DNA from: Epichloe hybrida
Lineage: Eukaryota; Ascomycota; Sordariomycetes; Hypocreales; Clavicipitaceae
Direction: 5' to 3'
DNA length: 64,000 nt
Assembly (NCBI GenBank): GCA_019022495.1
Contig: JAFEKR010000005.1
Coordinates: forward strand, 2,604,001-2,668,000
Position 1 is the first letter of the stretch. The number at the start of each line of letters is the position of its first letter. The notes beneath the pieces were generated by a model that was not told the DNA's origin, did no database searches, and saw only the letters and a program-made list of their open reading frames with translations. Of this stretch, positions 37,701-48,571 are shown piece after piece. Position numbers and translations under genes: made by a program.

Positions 37701-39691
37701 GATTACCTAGGCTTACTATAGGGGATAACCCTTTAGAGAGGGAAAATAATTTAGAAAATTAAGATCTAAATTAAGGTTTAAAGGATTACCCTATAGACAA
37801 CATAGGAGGTCCCCCTATAGGTTAAGAAAAACACCCTATAGGGCCTGTACAACCCCCTAAGGAACCGACTCCCGAGGCCTCAGAGGAGGCCACGCCTATA
37901 ACTTCCCTGGGAAATCAGATTTTGACTCCGGACCTCGATTTTAATAAAATTACTAACTTTAACCCTAATATTAACCCCATAGATGTTAATATTAGTTCCC
38001 CTTCTTCTCTAGATTTTATAAAAGAAATCTGCTTTAAGGTACAGGAAAAGCTAAAGGAAAATAACCCTAATAGCCCTAAACCTAAGACCTAGAAGCAAGC
38101 TATATCTAGCCCTAAAAGGGATAAATAGATAGAAGCTACGTATAAGGAATACAAACAGCTTCTAAAGGCTAGTACTTTTAAATTTATAGGGAAAGACTAA
38201 GTACCTAAGGGCCAAAAAGTACTAAAGAATAGGCTTGTTTATAAGCTTAAAAAGGATAAAGAAAATAATCCTTTAAAATACAAGGCCTAACTTGTTACTA
38301 AGGGATTTATGCAAATCAAAGGCCTAGGTTACCTAGAGACCTTTACAGCTACAAGCATTCCCCCTAGCTAGAGGATTTTACTAGCCCTAGTGGCTTAGAA
38401 TAACTAGGAAATCAAATAGGTTAATTTTATAGGAGCTTTTCTTAATAGTAAGCTATAATAACAGATTTATATAGTTATTCTAGACGGATTTATTAAATTC
38501 CTTAAAGCAAATCCTAAATTAGCTAAATTAGCTAAAAGTTTTGGCTATAAACCCTCTAAAGATTAAGTAATTCTATTACAAAAATCTTTATATAGCCTAA
38601 AACAAAGCTTAAGGGAGTGGTAATAAGCACTAATTGCAATGCTAAAGTCCCTAGGATTTAGCCCTCTAATTTCTAACCTAGCTATATTCTATAATTCCTC
38701 TACCAAAACCTTTATTATCACATATGTGAATAATTGTCTTCTAATTAGACTGGATTTACATTATATCTAAAGACTTAAAAAGGAACTTTATAAAGTCTAT
38801 CTAATAGAAGATAGGGGGCTAGCTGAATTCTTCTTAGGGGTTTAAATTATATAAGATAGACCTAATAGGGTCCTGAAAATTCATTAATCTTAGTATATCT
38901 TAGAGGCTTTAAATTAATTTAATATGCTAGATAGTAAGCCTATTAGCATACCTCTTCAGCTAGGCGTTTTAGCTACGCAGACCACTAAGCTTTTAATAGC
39001 TAGCGAAATTAAGCTCTATTAGTGCATTATAGGGACTATAATGTACCTAATGTTACTTACAAGGCCAGACGTGGCCTTTACACTTTAGTGGCTATTTACA
39101 GCACTAGCTAGGCCCTATATAGAGTACCTAAAAGCAGCTAAAAACCTACTTAGGTACTTATTAGGGACTAAATTCCTCGCTATAATTTATAGGGGAGACC
39201 CTAAAGGTATAGCTAGCAAAAGCCTAATAGGTTATTATAATAGTGATTTTATAGGGGATAAAAAGACCTCTAAATTAACCTACGCTTATCTATTTAAGCT
39301 AGCTAGCGGACCTATTAGCTAGAAATCAAAGAAAGCTAGTACAATAGCTCTATTAACATTAGAAGCTAAAGCTAACGCTATCTGCGAGACCTTCTAGGAG
39401 CTATAGTGGCTTTAGGGCTTATTTAAGGAGCTAAAAACCCCTATTTCTCCCCCTATCTAGATATATTACAATAATTAAGGCGCTATAACCACTGCCTATA
39501 ACCCTGCCTTACATAGCTATACAAAGTATACCTTGCTAAAGTTTAACTATATTAGGTAATAGGTTTTAGAGGGTTTAGCTAAGATCAAATATCTAGATAC
39601 GAAGTCAATGCCTGCAGACAGTCTAACAAAGCCTCTATCTAGACCTCTTTATTAGGCCTTTATTAAGCTCTTAGGGCTTGATAATCACTAA
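34715..39691 (+). pseudogene. Copia 1 gag-pol polyprotein, inactivated by RIP
   Basis: One frame runs 1,659 codons from ATG 34715 to TAA 39689-39691 without a frameshift. It is broken only by TAG and TAA codons. In order it shows gag (clean to 34,912 and from 35,102 to 35,425), a lysine- and serine-rich linker, a GAG-pre-integrase segment (L-W-H-V-Q-L-G-H-L-G, near 36,805), integrase (R-P-R-K-L, then Y-K-W-V-F-L-L), and RT (S-L-Y-S-L-K-Q then Y-V-N-N at 38723-38734). It ends with a copia RNase H region (residues near A-D-S-L-T-K-P-L, about 39,605). The RT box should be Y-V-D-D; both Asp codons became Asn by G-to-A. It cannot make an active polyprotein. Confidence 0.92.
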
Positions 39692-39903
39692 AAACCAACA
39701 ACTAAATCCTTTTAATAGGGAACTAAAAACAACGCTAAAAAGGGAGCTATATTTAACAATAGCTAGGAATTCAAAAGGGGGTCTTTTATCTTTTCCTGTT
39801 TTTCCCTTTTTTATTTTTTGGTTTTTATCTAAAAGTTCTTGTTTACCCTATATCACTTTGTACGCTTTTAATTAGCTTATACGTAATTCTTTTGTAAAGG
39901 GGG

Positions 39904-40723
39904 TGTTAAAAATAAGACCTATTTTTAGCCCTTTCTAGTTAAAGGACCTTTCTATTACTAGCTTGCATTGCAAGCCTAATAGCTACACTACAGCTATTAA
40001 CGGTCACGAAGGTAGCTGTTAATAGCTACGTTATAGCTATTAACAGCTGCGACTAACCGTGTGGATAACTAATCCAAATTAATTATCAATTGTGGATTAT
40101 TTAATTGCGTTGTGGCTACAAGCGTAACTACAACTGCAGCGCCACTAGTAATTAGGTAAGCTAAGGTGACATAAGCAGGTTACCCTATAGCTATCTTTAA
40201 CAGCGATTTTCTCTTTAACTAGAGGTTATATAAAAGTCTTATTTATAGCAAATTAAAGCTAGAAGACAAGGCTTTTATTTTATGTAAGAATATTTTTTGG
40301 ACTAAAATTTAGTGCATATAGGTTGCTAGTTTGTATGGTGGTGAGTCGATTTTTTGGATTTTACATACAAATGAATTTTGCGGAAAATCAAAAGTGGCCC
40401 TTAAGACCTCTCTAATAGCCTAGATCCACCAATACAGTCAGTGGGTATATGAGAGGAAGAAGATCTTTTCAATCTAGCTAGATAGCTAGGCCTCTTAATC
40501 TAACAGCCGCATTGCCCGTATAACATCACTAAAATCAATTCTATTAGTATATAAGATATCGTAAAAGTCATCTAAATTGAATCCAATTAGTTGATAACTG
40601 CCAAAACCTTCCGTTGCGTTGCGTTAAATAAATATTCAACGTGGTGGTTCTACTAGTCCCTGACCGTAGAGCTACACCTGTATAGCTGTTGCCAGCTGGC
40701 AACTAGCTCCCTACATTTCAAAA
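39904..40723 (+). repeat. Copia 1 3' LTR
   Basis: 820 bp. It is preceded directly by the polypurine tract aaaggggg (39896-39903) and followed by the cttac duplication. Confidence 0.92.
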
Positions 40724-43700
40724 CTTACTACTTCTTTATAGCTAATATTTAATAGGCTATTTAATAAAATATACTTATTACTTCTAAAACAATAAAAACT
40801 ATATTATAGTATATCTCTCTTAACTAAAATCTACTTACTTATTACTAATATATTACTAGACTCTAGCTTAAATTATATAGCTTTATAATAGGCTATTTAA
40901 ACTTATTAAAGCTACTCCTAAAGGTAGCTATTACTATTAAAATAAAGTAAGTATAATCCTATTACCTAGACACTAGATTACTACTAACTTACTACTAGCC
41001 TATTATAAAAGCAAAGAAAAAGCTATAAAATACTATCCTAGTTTATAAAAATTCTAATAAGTATAGTTATATTTACTATACTTAAATATTTACTAATATT
41101 ACTTATAAGGTAAAATATAATAAATATACTATAATAGCACTACTAAGTAATACTATAAATCTAGAGACTTAGATTAATATTTTAAACTATCTTTACTTTA
41201 TAGCCTAGAATATCCTAAAGGTAAGCTTTCTTAGTATATATAGTAAATGCTTAACTAACTTACTAGTAGTTTACACTAAATGCTATTAATTTACCTAAAT
41301 ATATTAGTTCTATTAAGCTCCCTAGTGTACTTTAGGTCTATATATATAAAGAGAGGGATTTTAATAATAAAGATACTCCTAAGGCCTTTTTCTCTATAGC
41401 TCCTATAGCTACTACTAATAATAAGGGACTAGTAGTCTTAGAGGCTAACTCTATTATAAAGGGATAGGTGCTTAGTAACTATATAATAGATTATTTAAGT
41501 TATCTAAGTAAATTAACTTTATTTTCTAATATCTTTAGTGTATTAAGTTATAAAACATAACTACCTTATATTAACTTTATTACTTAGCTATTACTTATAG
41601 TTATTAATAATTTCTCTAGTAATAAAATCCCTTTTTAATACCTAAGAATTCTCTAAAGTATTATAGCCCTTCTATTTAACTAGATATTTATAATGCCTTC
41701 TATTATAGTAATATAAAATAATTCTCTTAACTTTAAACTCTTATTTATTATCTTTAATAGTATCTTATAGTAAGGATATATTTTCTATATTTATTAAGTC
41801 CCCTTTAAAAGGTTTAAGACTAGTAATATTAAATATATTATATAATTAAGTCCTAGGTAGTAATTTTAATTAATATACTAATCTATAACTCCTAATTACC
41901 TTTTTAATTTTATAAGGGCCTAAATACTTTATAGCTAGCTTCTTACTAGGGTATCTTAGGTTAATGTTTTTTATTAATAATAAAATATAGTTACTAACTT
42001 TAAACCTTATTAAAATTCTCTTTTAGTTATAATATTTTTTATACTAAGTCTATAAGTTACTTAAAAGCTACTTAATTATAGTATACTTCTCTCTTAAGTA
42101 CTAAAATCTTACTTTTAGCTTAATTATTTACTAAAGGGATATCTGCTACTACTTACTATAGACCTCTAGGATTATAACCTTATAATGCCTTTACTAGTGT
42201 GTAGCTATGTGTTAAGTAATTGCTTATATTATACGCGAATTACGCTATTAATAGGTTATCTACCTAATTAGTCTATTTAGTATAAGTAAAAGCCCTTAAA
42301 TAATATTCTAAGACTTAGTTTAAATATTTTATCTAACTATCTATCTAGGGGTAAAAAGTGGTATTAAGTAGCTGCTTTATTATAAGAAGATAATAAAAAG
42401 TTATTTAGAAACTACTAGTAAATATAAAACCTTAGTTTATTATAATACCTTCTAGGGCTTTATAGTCTTTAAAAACATATTCTAAGAACATAGTTACTAG
42501 CCTATTACTAGTTAGTTATATTAAAACAGGGATATAAATACTGTATTTTATAAAATAGTTAATAATAACTAAAATTACATTATAGGTTTAATTTAAATCT
42601 TTTACTAGTAAAAGTCTAGTAATAAAATCTATTAATAATTCTTAAAAAGGGCGATTAAGCACTAGTAATATAGCTAGCTTACTATATAGTTTATAATACC
42701 TTAGTTTTAAAGTCTAATAATTTATATAAGTGCTAATATATACCTTTATATCTTTCTTTATTATTAGCTAATAATATTAGTTTATAATCTAATAAAGAGT
42801 TTTACTTACTCCTTAGTGCCTAGTAGTAAGGTTATTATAAGTTAGTAATAAAATTTCTTTCCTTATACCTAGAGGAATAAAAATATAATTCTTAAATATT
42901 AATAGCTTAGAGAGTCTAATTAACTATATCTAGGATATAGCTAAATTACTGCTTTTAAGTAACTTTAATTAAGCTATAGTAAAGTTATTGCCTTACTATG
43001 CTTTATATAATAAGACTTAAATTAAGGGTTTTAATTTTAAGCTCTTTTCTAGAAAGTTAAAGTTAAACTTAGAAGAGGTTCTTTAAATAGATTAAATCCT
43101 AGCTATAATATCTCTATAAGTAATTAGTTTAATAGATACTTCTAGTCTTATAGGGACATAGATAAGTAATGTTTTTAAGGGGCGCCCTTGCTACTTACTA
43201 GCAATAACCTATGCTAGTCTATCCCTATTAGTAATAGCTAGTCTAATAGGAAAATTAAAATAATTAAGTAATAAACAATACATACACTAGGTACTAATAG
43301 TATTACTATAGCTAGCTTATTACTTATTAATAGAAGTATAAAAAGTATTAAATAACCTTACTAATATAACTTTTCTAAGGTTATCTAGATTATTAGGTTC
43401 TTTAGGAATATAGTTAAGTTATAATTTTTTAAAACCCTAGATATTAGTAGTATTATTATAGCGTTATTATAACTAACTATTAGTTATATTAAGTAACGTT
43501 TTTATAGAGCCTATAGCATTAATAATATTACTATAGTGTTCCTATCTCTTAGTATCTATAAATTTAAATAAAAAGGTAAGAAGTTATATAGTTACTACTT
43601 TCTCTTTCCTTACCTTACTTATAAAATCTAGTTTTCTTAAAAGTAAGTTAGTAAGATTTAATTTCCTTATATAATATATAATCTTAAAATTAAAAGGATA

Positions 43701-46700
43701 AAGCTTATTAAGTATAGTTACTTACTTACTAGTAAGCTTAGGCTTTATAGTAAGGTACTTATAGTTTAAATAATCTATAATAACTTTAATTATATAAGCT
43801 AAATAAGCAAGATAGTGTCTCTATATGTAAAAAGCCTCTTAGATAGCTAATAATTTACTATTAGGTATTAAATATTATAATTTAGTATTAGTTATTTTCC
43901 TTAATATAAACATAACTAGGTGCTAGTAACCTAGCACTAACATTATGAGTATAGCCCTAATTATATATCTAGATATATCTGTCTTCACTCTAAGATATAT
44001 AAGTAAGTTAAAATGCACTAAAATTAGCGCTTTCTAAAATCTTTATTAAAGCTCTCTAAATACTACTAGCTTATAGGGTTTTAGTTTAAATATTACTAGT
44101 TAATTCCCTTTAAGGTAATCTATTAATAGAATAATAACTTTACTATACTATTTAATAAAATAGTAGTAAAATCTAGTAAAACCAAGAAATAACTAAATAT
44201 TAAAAACACTATATGGTATTAGCTAGGTTATAATTACTTTAACTCTTACTAAGTCTATTATAATACCTTTCTCTAATATCTTAAAGCCTAAAAATTTAAC
44301 TTCCTTAACTAAAAATTAATATTTCTTAAGGTTAATGAAAATACTTACCTCTTTAAACCTATATAAAACTTATTTAATATACTCTATATAATCTTTAACC
44401 TTACTACTATATATTAGCGTATTATCTAGATAGATAATATAGGTCTTATTAATAAGTCCTTTAAGAGTATTATTAATATACTCCTAAAAAGTTACTAGTA
44501 TATTAACTAGTCTAAATAGTATTACTAGATATTTAAAGTAGCTATATTAATAATAAAATGCTATTTTCCACTTATTACCTAAGCTAATATATAGCTAGTA
44601 ATATATATCTTTTAAATCTAGGACTATAAAAATAACTATACTTACTAATTAATTAAGAATTTTAGTAATAAGGGGTAAAGAGGCCTTATTCTTAATTATA
44701 ATCTTATTTAAGCCCTTATAATTTATATAAAGCCTTAATTTCTTTCCTTTCTTTAGAATAAATAAAATTAAGGCTTTAGCTAGGCTAACTAATCTTCTAA
44801 TTTACCCTTTAAGCTATATACTTATAAGGTACTCTCTAAGAACCTCTAGCTCCCTTTTAGCTAAATTATATATAAGCCCCTAAGGTAGTGTTTTCCTTTC
44901 TTCTAATTTAATTATATAAGTATAACCTCCTAGTTTAGGAAGCTTACTTACTAACTCTTTAGAAAAAATATCTATAAACTCCCTATATTTTTCTAGGATT
45001 ATTAGTATAAGGCACTTAGTGCTCTTATCCTAATTTAATATAGCTTCTTTACTACTTATGTTTTCTAAAATTAGTATAACTATAATACCTTTACTTTTTT
45101 ACTATAAATAAGTATACTTAAGAATTTATATAGCTACTTTACTATTTATTTATATATTTATTACTACTAAGTTCTTTAATTAGCCTTCTTCTTTTCCTTT
45201 TTAATTTTTATTTTCTAGAATACTTAGCTTAATCTTTATTACTCTTAATAATAAAGTAATTACTACTATTTTTTTCTCTTTATATACTTATTACTTACTA
45301 TAAGTAAAGGAGAGATATTTTATTATTACTAGATATCTCTAGTATTTATACTCCTAATATATAATTATAGGTAAATACTCTTTAATCTAGTCTATACCTA
45401 GAATTATCCCTTTACCTATATTAGTAATAAAGTAGCTAACTTAGCAGACCTTTATAAATCCTATACTATCTTTTATCTTAACTAATTTTTTTAGAATTCC
45501 TTAATATAAAATTACTTTTTTACTTACACTCTTTAATATCCTATTTAATTAGATTATATTCTCCTAATCCTTTTTTAATAATAATTTTAGATAAATTATT
45601 AAAGACTATATGCTTATATTAAATAGCGCTTATATAGCTAACTACTAGTTATCTTATTATAGAGATACTTATATTCTTATTCTATTATTTATAGGGTATT
45701 CTATAGTAAGATTATATTCCTAAGTCTATACTAATTAAACTAGTATTATATTAGGAGATATAGCTTTATTATTACTTTCTCTATACTTCTTAGTTATATA
45801 CTTAGTACTTTTATAGGTAAAATAATCTAGTACTTAATAAGCTAGTATAGTATGCTTAGGCTTTTTATATTTATAGTATACTAGGGATAATCTTTTCCCT
45901 TAGTCTTTACTTTATTACTATACCTTATTTATAAGTAATATAAAATAAGAGTATTACCTTTTTCTTTTAAAGTCCTAACCTTTTTTATTATTTTAGCCTA
46001 AACCTATTATAACCTTTGCTTTCTTACCCTAGCCTTATAGTTAGCTTTAGGTTATTAAAATCTCTTAACTAATTATTTACTTTCTTATAGTATTATTTAA
46101 GCTATTTAGAAAGATTATAATTCTTAGATATATAGGGATTTCTTTAGGTAACTTAGCTTTTACCTTATCCTAAGCTTATATAAAGGATTAAAATAATTAG
46201 TTATTTTTTTACCTAAGATTTAGTAATAACCTTATTACTTCTAAATATTTTATACCTATATTTATTATTCTAGTTTTTAACTATTTTAGAAAATCTACCT
46301 AGGTAATTAATAAATAATTTATATACTTATTTATAGCTATATAATGTATTTACTATTACTTTATATTACTAGCTAGGTAATTACTTATATATATTACCTT
46401 AGTTATATTATCCTTAAAGTTATAGTAGTCTAATTTAAATAGTATATTTAAGTTTACTAAGAAATTCTATAGGCTTTTATATATTTCCCCTTTATATATA
46501 AGCATTTTTATTTAGATTTTAATAAGATTACCTTACTATATAATTACTACTATATTACTATAGACTATAAGTAAAATTATAGCTAATATTTAAGGGGTAA
46601 TTATAAGTCTAGATTAAGGGGTAATTATAGGTTTAGTTTAAGGTCTAGCTAATCCTAGATTTGCCTTAAGCTCTCTAATTTATACCTTTATTTATAAGAC

Positions 46701-46997
46701 CTCTTATCTTCTTTAAAGGTAATATAGCTTAGATTATATAACCTTATAGCGTTACTATAATGCCCTTTTTTCTTTAGTTATATTATCTATACTTTTACCT
46801 AAATTAGAATTAAGTAGTGTTTATTATACCCTATTATTATCTATAGTTTTAGATTATAAGGGTTCTTTATCTTTCTAATTATCTATAGCTTTATTATTAT
46901 AAGGTACTAGTATATTTCTTATAGATCTTTAAAGTATTAGCTATATAATAATCTAGCTAATAGTTTATATCCTTAAAAAGGTTAAAAGAGATTAATT

Positions 46998-47267
46998 TAT
47001 TATAGCTTATACTAAAAGGTTAAGAATAAAGTAATATCTAAGACTATTATAGTTATTACTAGATAAATACTAGCTAGGGGTAGGTATATAAAGGTTTTAA
47101 TCTCTAACCTAGCACTAATAATATACACTATCTTTAATAAATACCTTGCTCTATAAGCACGTAGCTATCTTATAGCTAGCTAGCCTCTTTATTATCTATA
47201 TGGCCTAAAGGTTCTCTAAAGACCCGCTTCGATGAACGTCCTATCTTTGACCTCTGCGCTCCTGACA
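46998..47267 (-). repeat. Gypsy B 5' LTR and adjacent primer-site candidate
   Basis: 270 bp, ending cctgaca. Just outside it, agagattaa (46987-46995) is the complement of ttaatctct within the LTR (47097-47105). This leaves a 2-nt gap to the LTR, the layout of a self-primed element. Its right edge is unusually GC-rich compared with its body. Confidence 0.85.
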
Positions 47268-47302
47268 ACTAACTACATTACACACAATACTCTGCCTATA
47301 AG

Positions 47303-47679
47303 ATAATGTGAAAAGTAATAATAATTAATTTAGCTATCTAAGCTATTCACATGTGGCATAACAAGGCTATATACGAGGGTAAGAGAGGAGGGTCTTTGCC
47401 TTAAGTGCTAAGGTCTCGCAATCAGAGCCTCAAAGAGGGAAGGCATCGCGATAGTGATGCCTAAGATGTGAGGCTGCTACATCCAACACCAACAACCATG
47501 ATTTTTTTTCGACACCGTCCACCCCCTCGTCAACATCCATCCGGGATGGATCATCAAACTTTTCCCTTGCAACAACAACAACAACCAACCCCCCTTCCAC
47601 GACCAAAACTCCCCAAGCCATCGCCCTCCGCACCAAGCCCACCCAAACACACAATGTCAACAACCATTCATCAACCACG
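47303..47679. other. Junction between transposon block and gene-rich DNA; promoter region of the first gene
   Basis: Base composition changes from AT-rich to balanced within about 150 bp. A hairpin-capable stretch, aggcatcgcgatagtgatgcct, lies at about 47,442-47,463. A short open frame (47468-47683, glutamine- and proline-rich) overlaps the next ATG by four bases (ATGA). It may be an upstream ORF or untranslated leader. No clear core promoter motif is visible. Confidence 0.5.
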
Positions 47680-48336
47680 ATGATCCCCAGACCGCCGACC
47701 CCGCCTCGAGCCAGCCAGCGCCCACCCCCCTCCGACATCCCCGTCCTCACATCCGTCACCCCAGCAATGTACGTCCCGACCCCCCCCGACTTCTTCGTCA
47801 AGACCTTCGAAGCGCCCACCACTCGCGAGGCCCACCTCGCCGCCAGCCTCGCCACCCTCGACGCGCACGCCTCTGCCGTCAAGGCCAATATCCTGGCCCT
47901 GACGAGGCGCGAGTGCATACGGATCGCCCGCGAGACACCGCCGAGTCCGAGTCAGCAGGCGGATTCGCCGGAGCGAAAGGGTCTGCACCCCGATGACAGG
48001 AGGTCCATGATTGCGAATATGGAGGCGCCGAGGGGGTCCGCCGCGGGACGGGAATTGCCCGCCGTGCCTGACTTTGACACATGGCCTGCTTTTGGTCCGG
48101 AGGAGGCGAGGGATATTAGGATGATGGCCACGGTGTCGAGGACCATGATTGAGATGAGCGGGTATGAGAGGCATGTTGGGCTGGTCAAGGCTGGGTATGC
48201 GGAGGCGTTGGAGAAGGAGAGGGAGAGGGAGAGGGAAAGGGAGAGGGAGAAGGGGGGCACGACGATCGAAATGGATGTTGATGTGCGTCTGCCTGCGGAG
48301 ACGGATAATACGATGATAGACGAGAGCGGAAGTTGA
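47680..48336 (+). CDS. Hypothetical proline-rich protein with C-terminal charged helix
   Basis: An intronless 218-residue frame that I do not recognise as a known family. The N terminus is proline-rich (P-R-P-P-T-P-P-R, residues 3-10). A conserved-looking middle segment contains P-D-F-F-V-K-T-F and L-D-A-H-A-S-A-V-K. A charged helical stretch near residues 175-193 is built of Glu-Arg dipeptides, encoded by a gagagg microsatellite (about 48,211-48,252). The acidic tail ends D-E-S-G-S. Codon use is GC-rich like the neighbouring host genes, not like the transposons. The start is uncertain: an overlapping upstream frame could be joined to it by an unseen intron or a sequencing indel. The gene lies only about 390 bp from the edge of the transposon block. 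It is convergent with the complex I gene. Confidence 0.6.
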   Translation: MIPRPPTPPRASQRPPPSDIPVLTSVTPAMYVPTPPDFFVKTFEAPTTREAHLAASLATLDAHASAVKANILALTRRECIRIARETPPSPSQQADSPERKGLHPDDRRSMIANMEAPRGSAAGRELPAVPDFDTWPAFGPEEARDIRMMATVSRTMIEMSGYERHVGLVKAGYAEALEKEREREREREREKGGTTIEMDVDVRLPAETDNTMIDESGS

Positions 48337-48571
48337 TTCGACTTGATGACCCGACATGTCCACCAGGAGGGCCTGTACACAATTTTTACGGCAAAAAATT
48401 ATTTATCTCTGCGACTACGATGCGACTGCCATCCTCTAGTCCTCTTCTGTCTTGGTCCCCCCCCTTCCCTGACATCATATATGTACAAACGACACGCTTC
48501 TCCCGCGTAGGAAAAATCAACAACAAAAGAGACTTCTTTTTATCTTGGTACAGCCGCCGTCAATAGTATGT

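Larger units (their letters stand above)
33560..40723 (+). mobile_element. Copia 1: complete Ty1/copia element
   Basis: This 7.2-kb element has LTRs at 33560-34336 (777 bp) and 39904-40723 (820 bp) and a perfect TSD, cttac (33555-33559 and 40724-40728). The parts in order are: 5' LTR, half-tRNA primer site, an eight-unit hairpin-repeat leader, a single-frame gag-pol, the purine tract aaaggggg and the 3' LTR. It is inserted in gypsy B. RIP is lighter than in its host: the reading frame is intact except for transition-type stops and missense changes. The 43-bp LTR length difference is a loss within short internal repeats of the 5' LTR near 33,650. Confidence 0.95.
32200..47267 (-). mobile_element. 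Gypsy B: complete Ty3/gypsy-type element, RIP-dead, hosting copia 1
   Basis: Two 270-bp LTRs (32200-32469 and 46998-47267) are flanked by a perfect TSD, actaa (32195-32199 and 47268-47272). On the minus strand, the RT core reads K-T-Y-I-I-Y-L-D-N at about 44,420-44,450, with the second catalytic Asp changed to Asn by G-to-A. An integrase core (D-F-I-T-R-L then N-V-I-L-V-I-I-N) is at about 42,540-42,650. RT before integrase is the gypsy order. Without copia 1 it is about 7.9 kb. A C-run after the left LTR (taatacccccct) is the complement of a polypurine tract. No open frame survives. Confidence 0.9.
31962..47294. mobile_element. hAT3: right end of a hAT-like element split by gypsy B
   Basis: The pieces 31,962-32,199 and 47,273-47,294 rejoin across the gypsy B target site. 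They match the reverse complement of the left arm of hAT2: the actataag stretch, an A-run, aatacaaat, and the cacacaatactctg terminus. The end at 47,294 marks the edge of the transposon block. The next 8 bp, cctataag (47295-47302), would be the right half of its TSD. The other end is not in the window. Confidence 0.65.

Noticed and set aside
1..47294. A Starship-type giant element or a subtelomere
   Set aside because: I found no tyrosine recombinase frame, no cargo genes and no TTAGGG arrays. The block is fully accounted for by nested transposon families.
47952..48380. Minus-strand frames of 142 and 230 codons opposite the hypothetical gene
   Set aside because: They are shadows in GC-rich DNA, with low-complexity Ser/Pro translations of the gagagg repeat.
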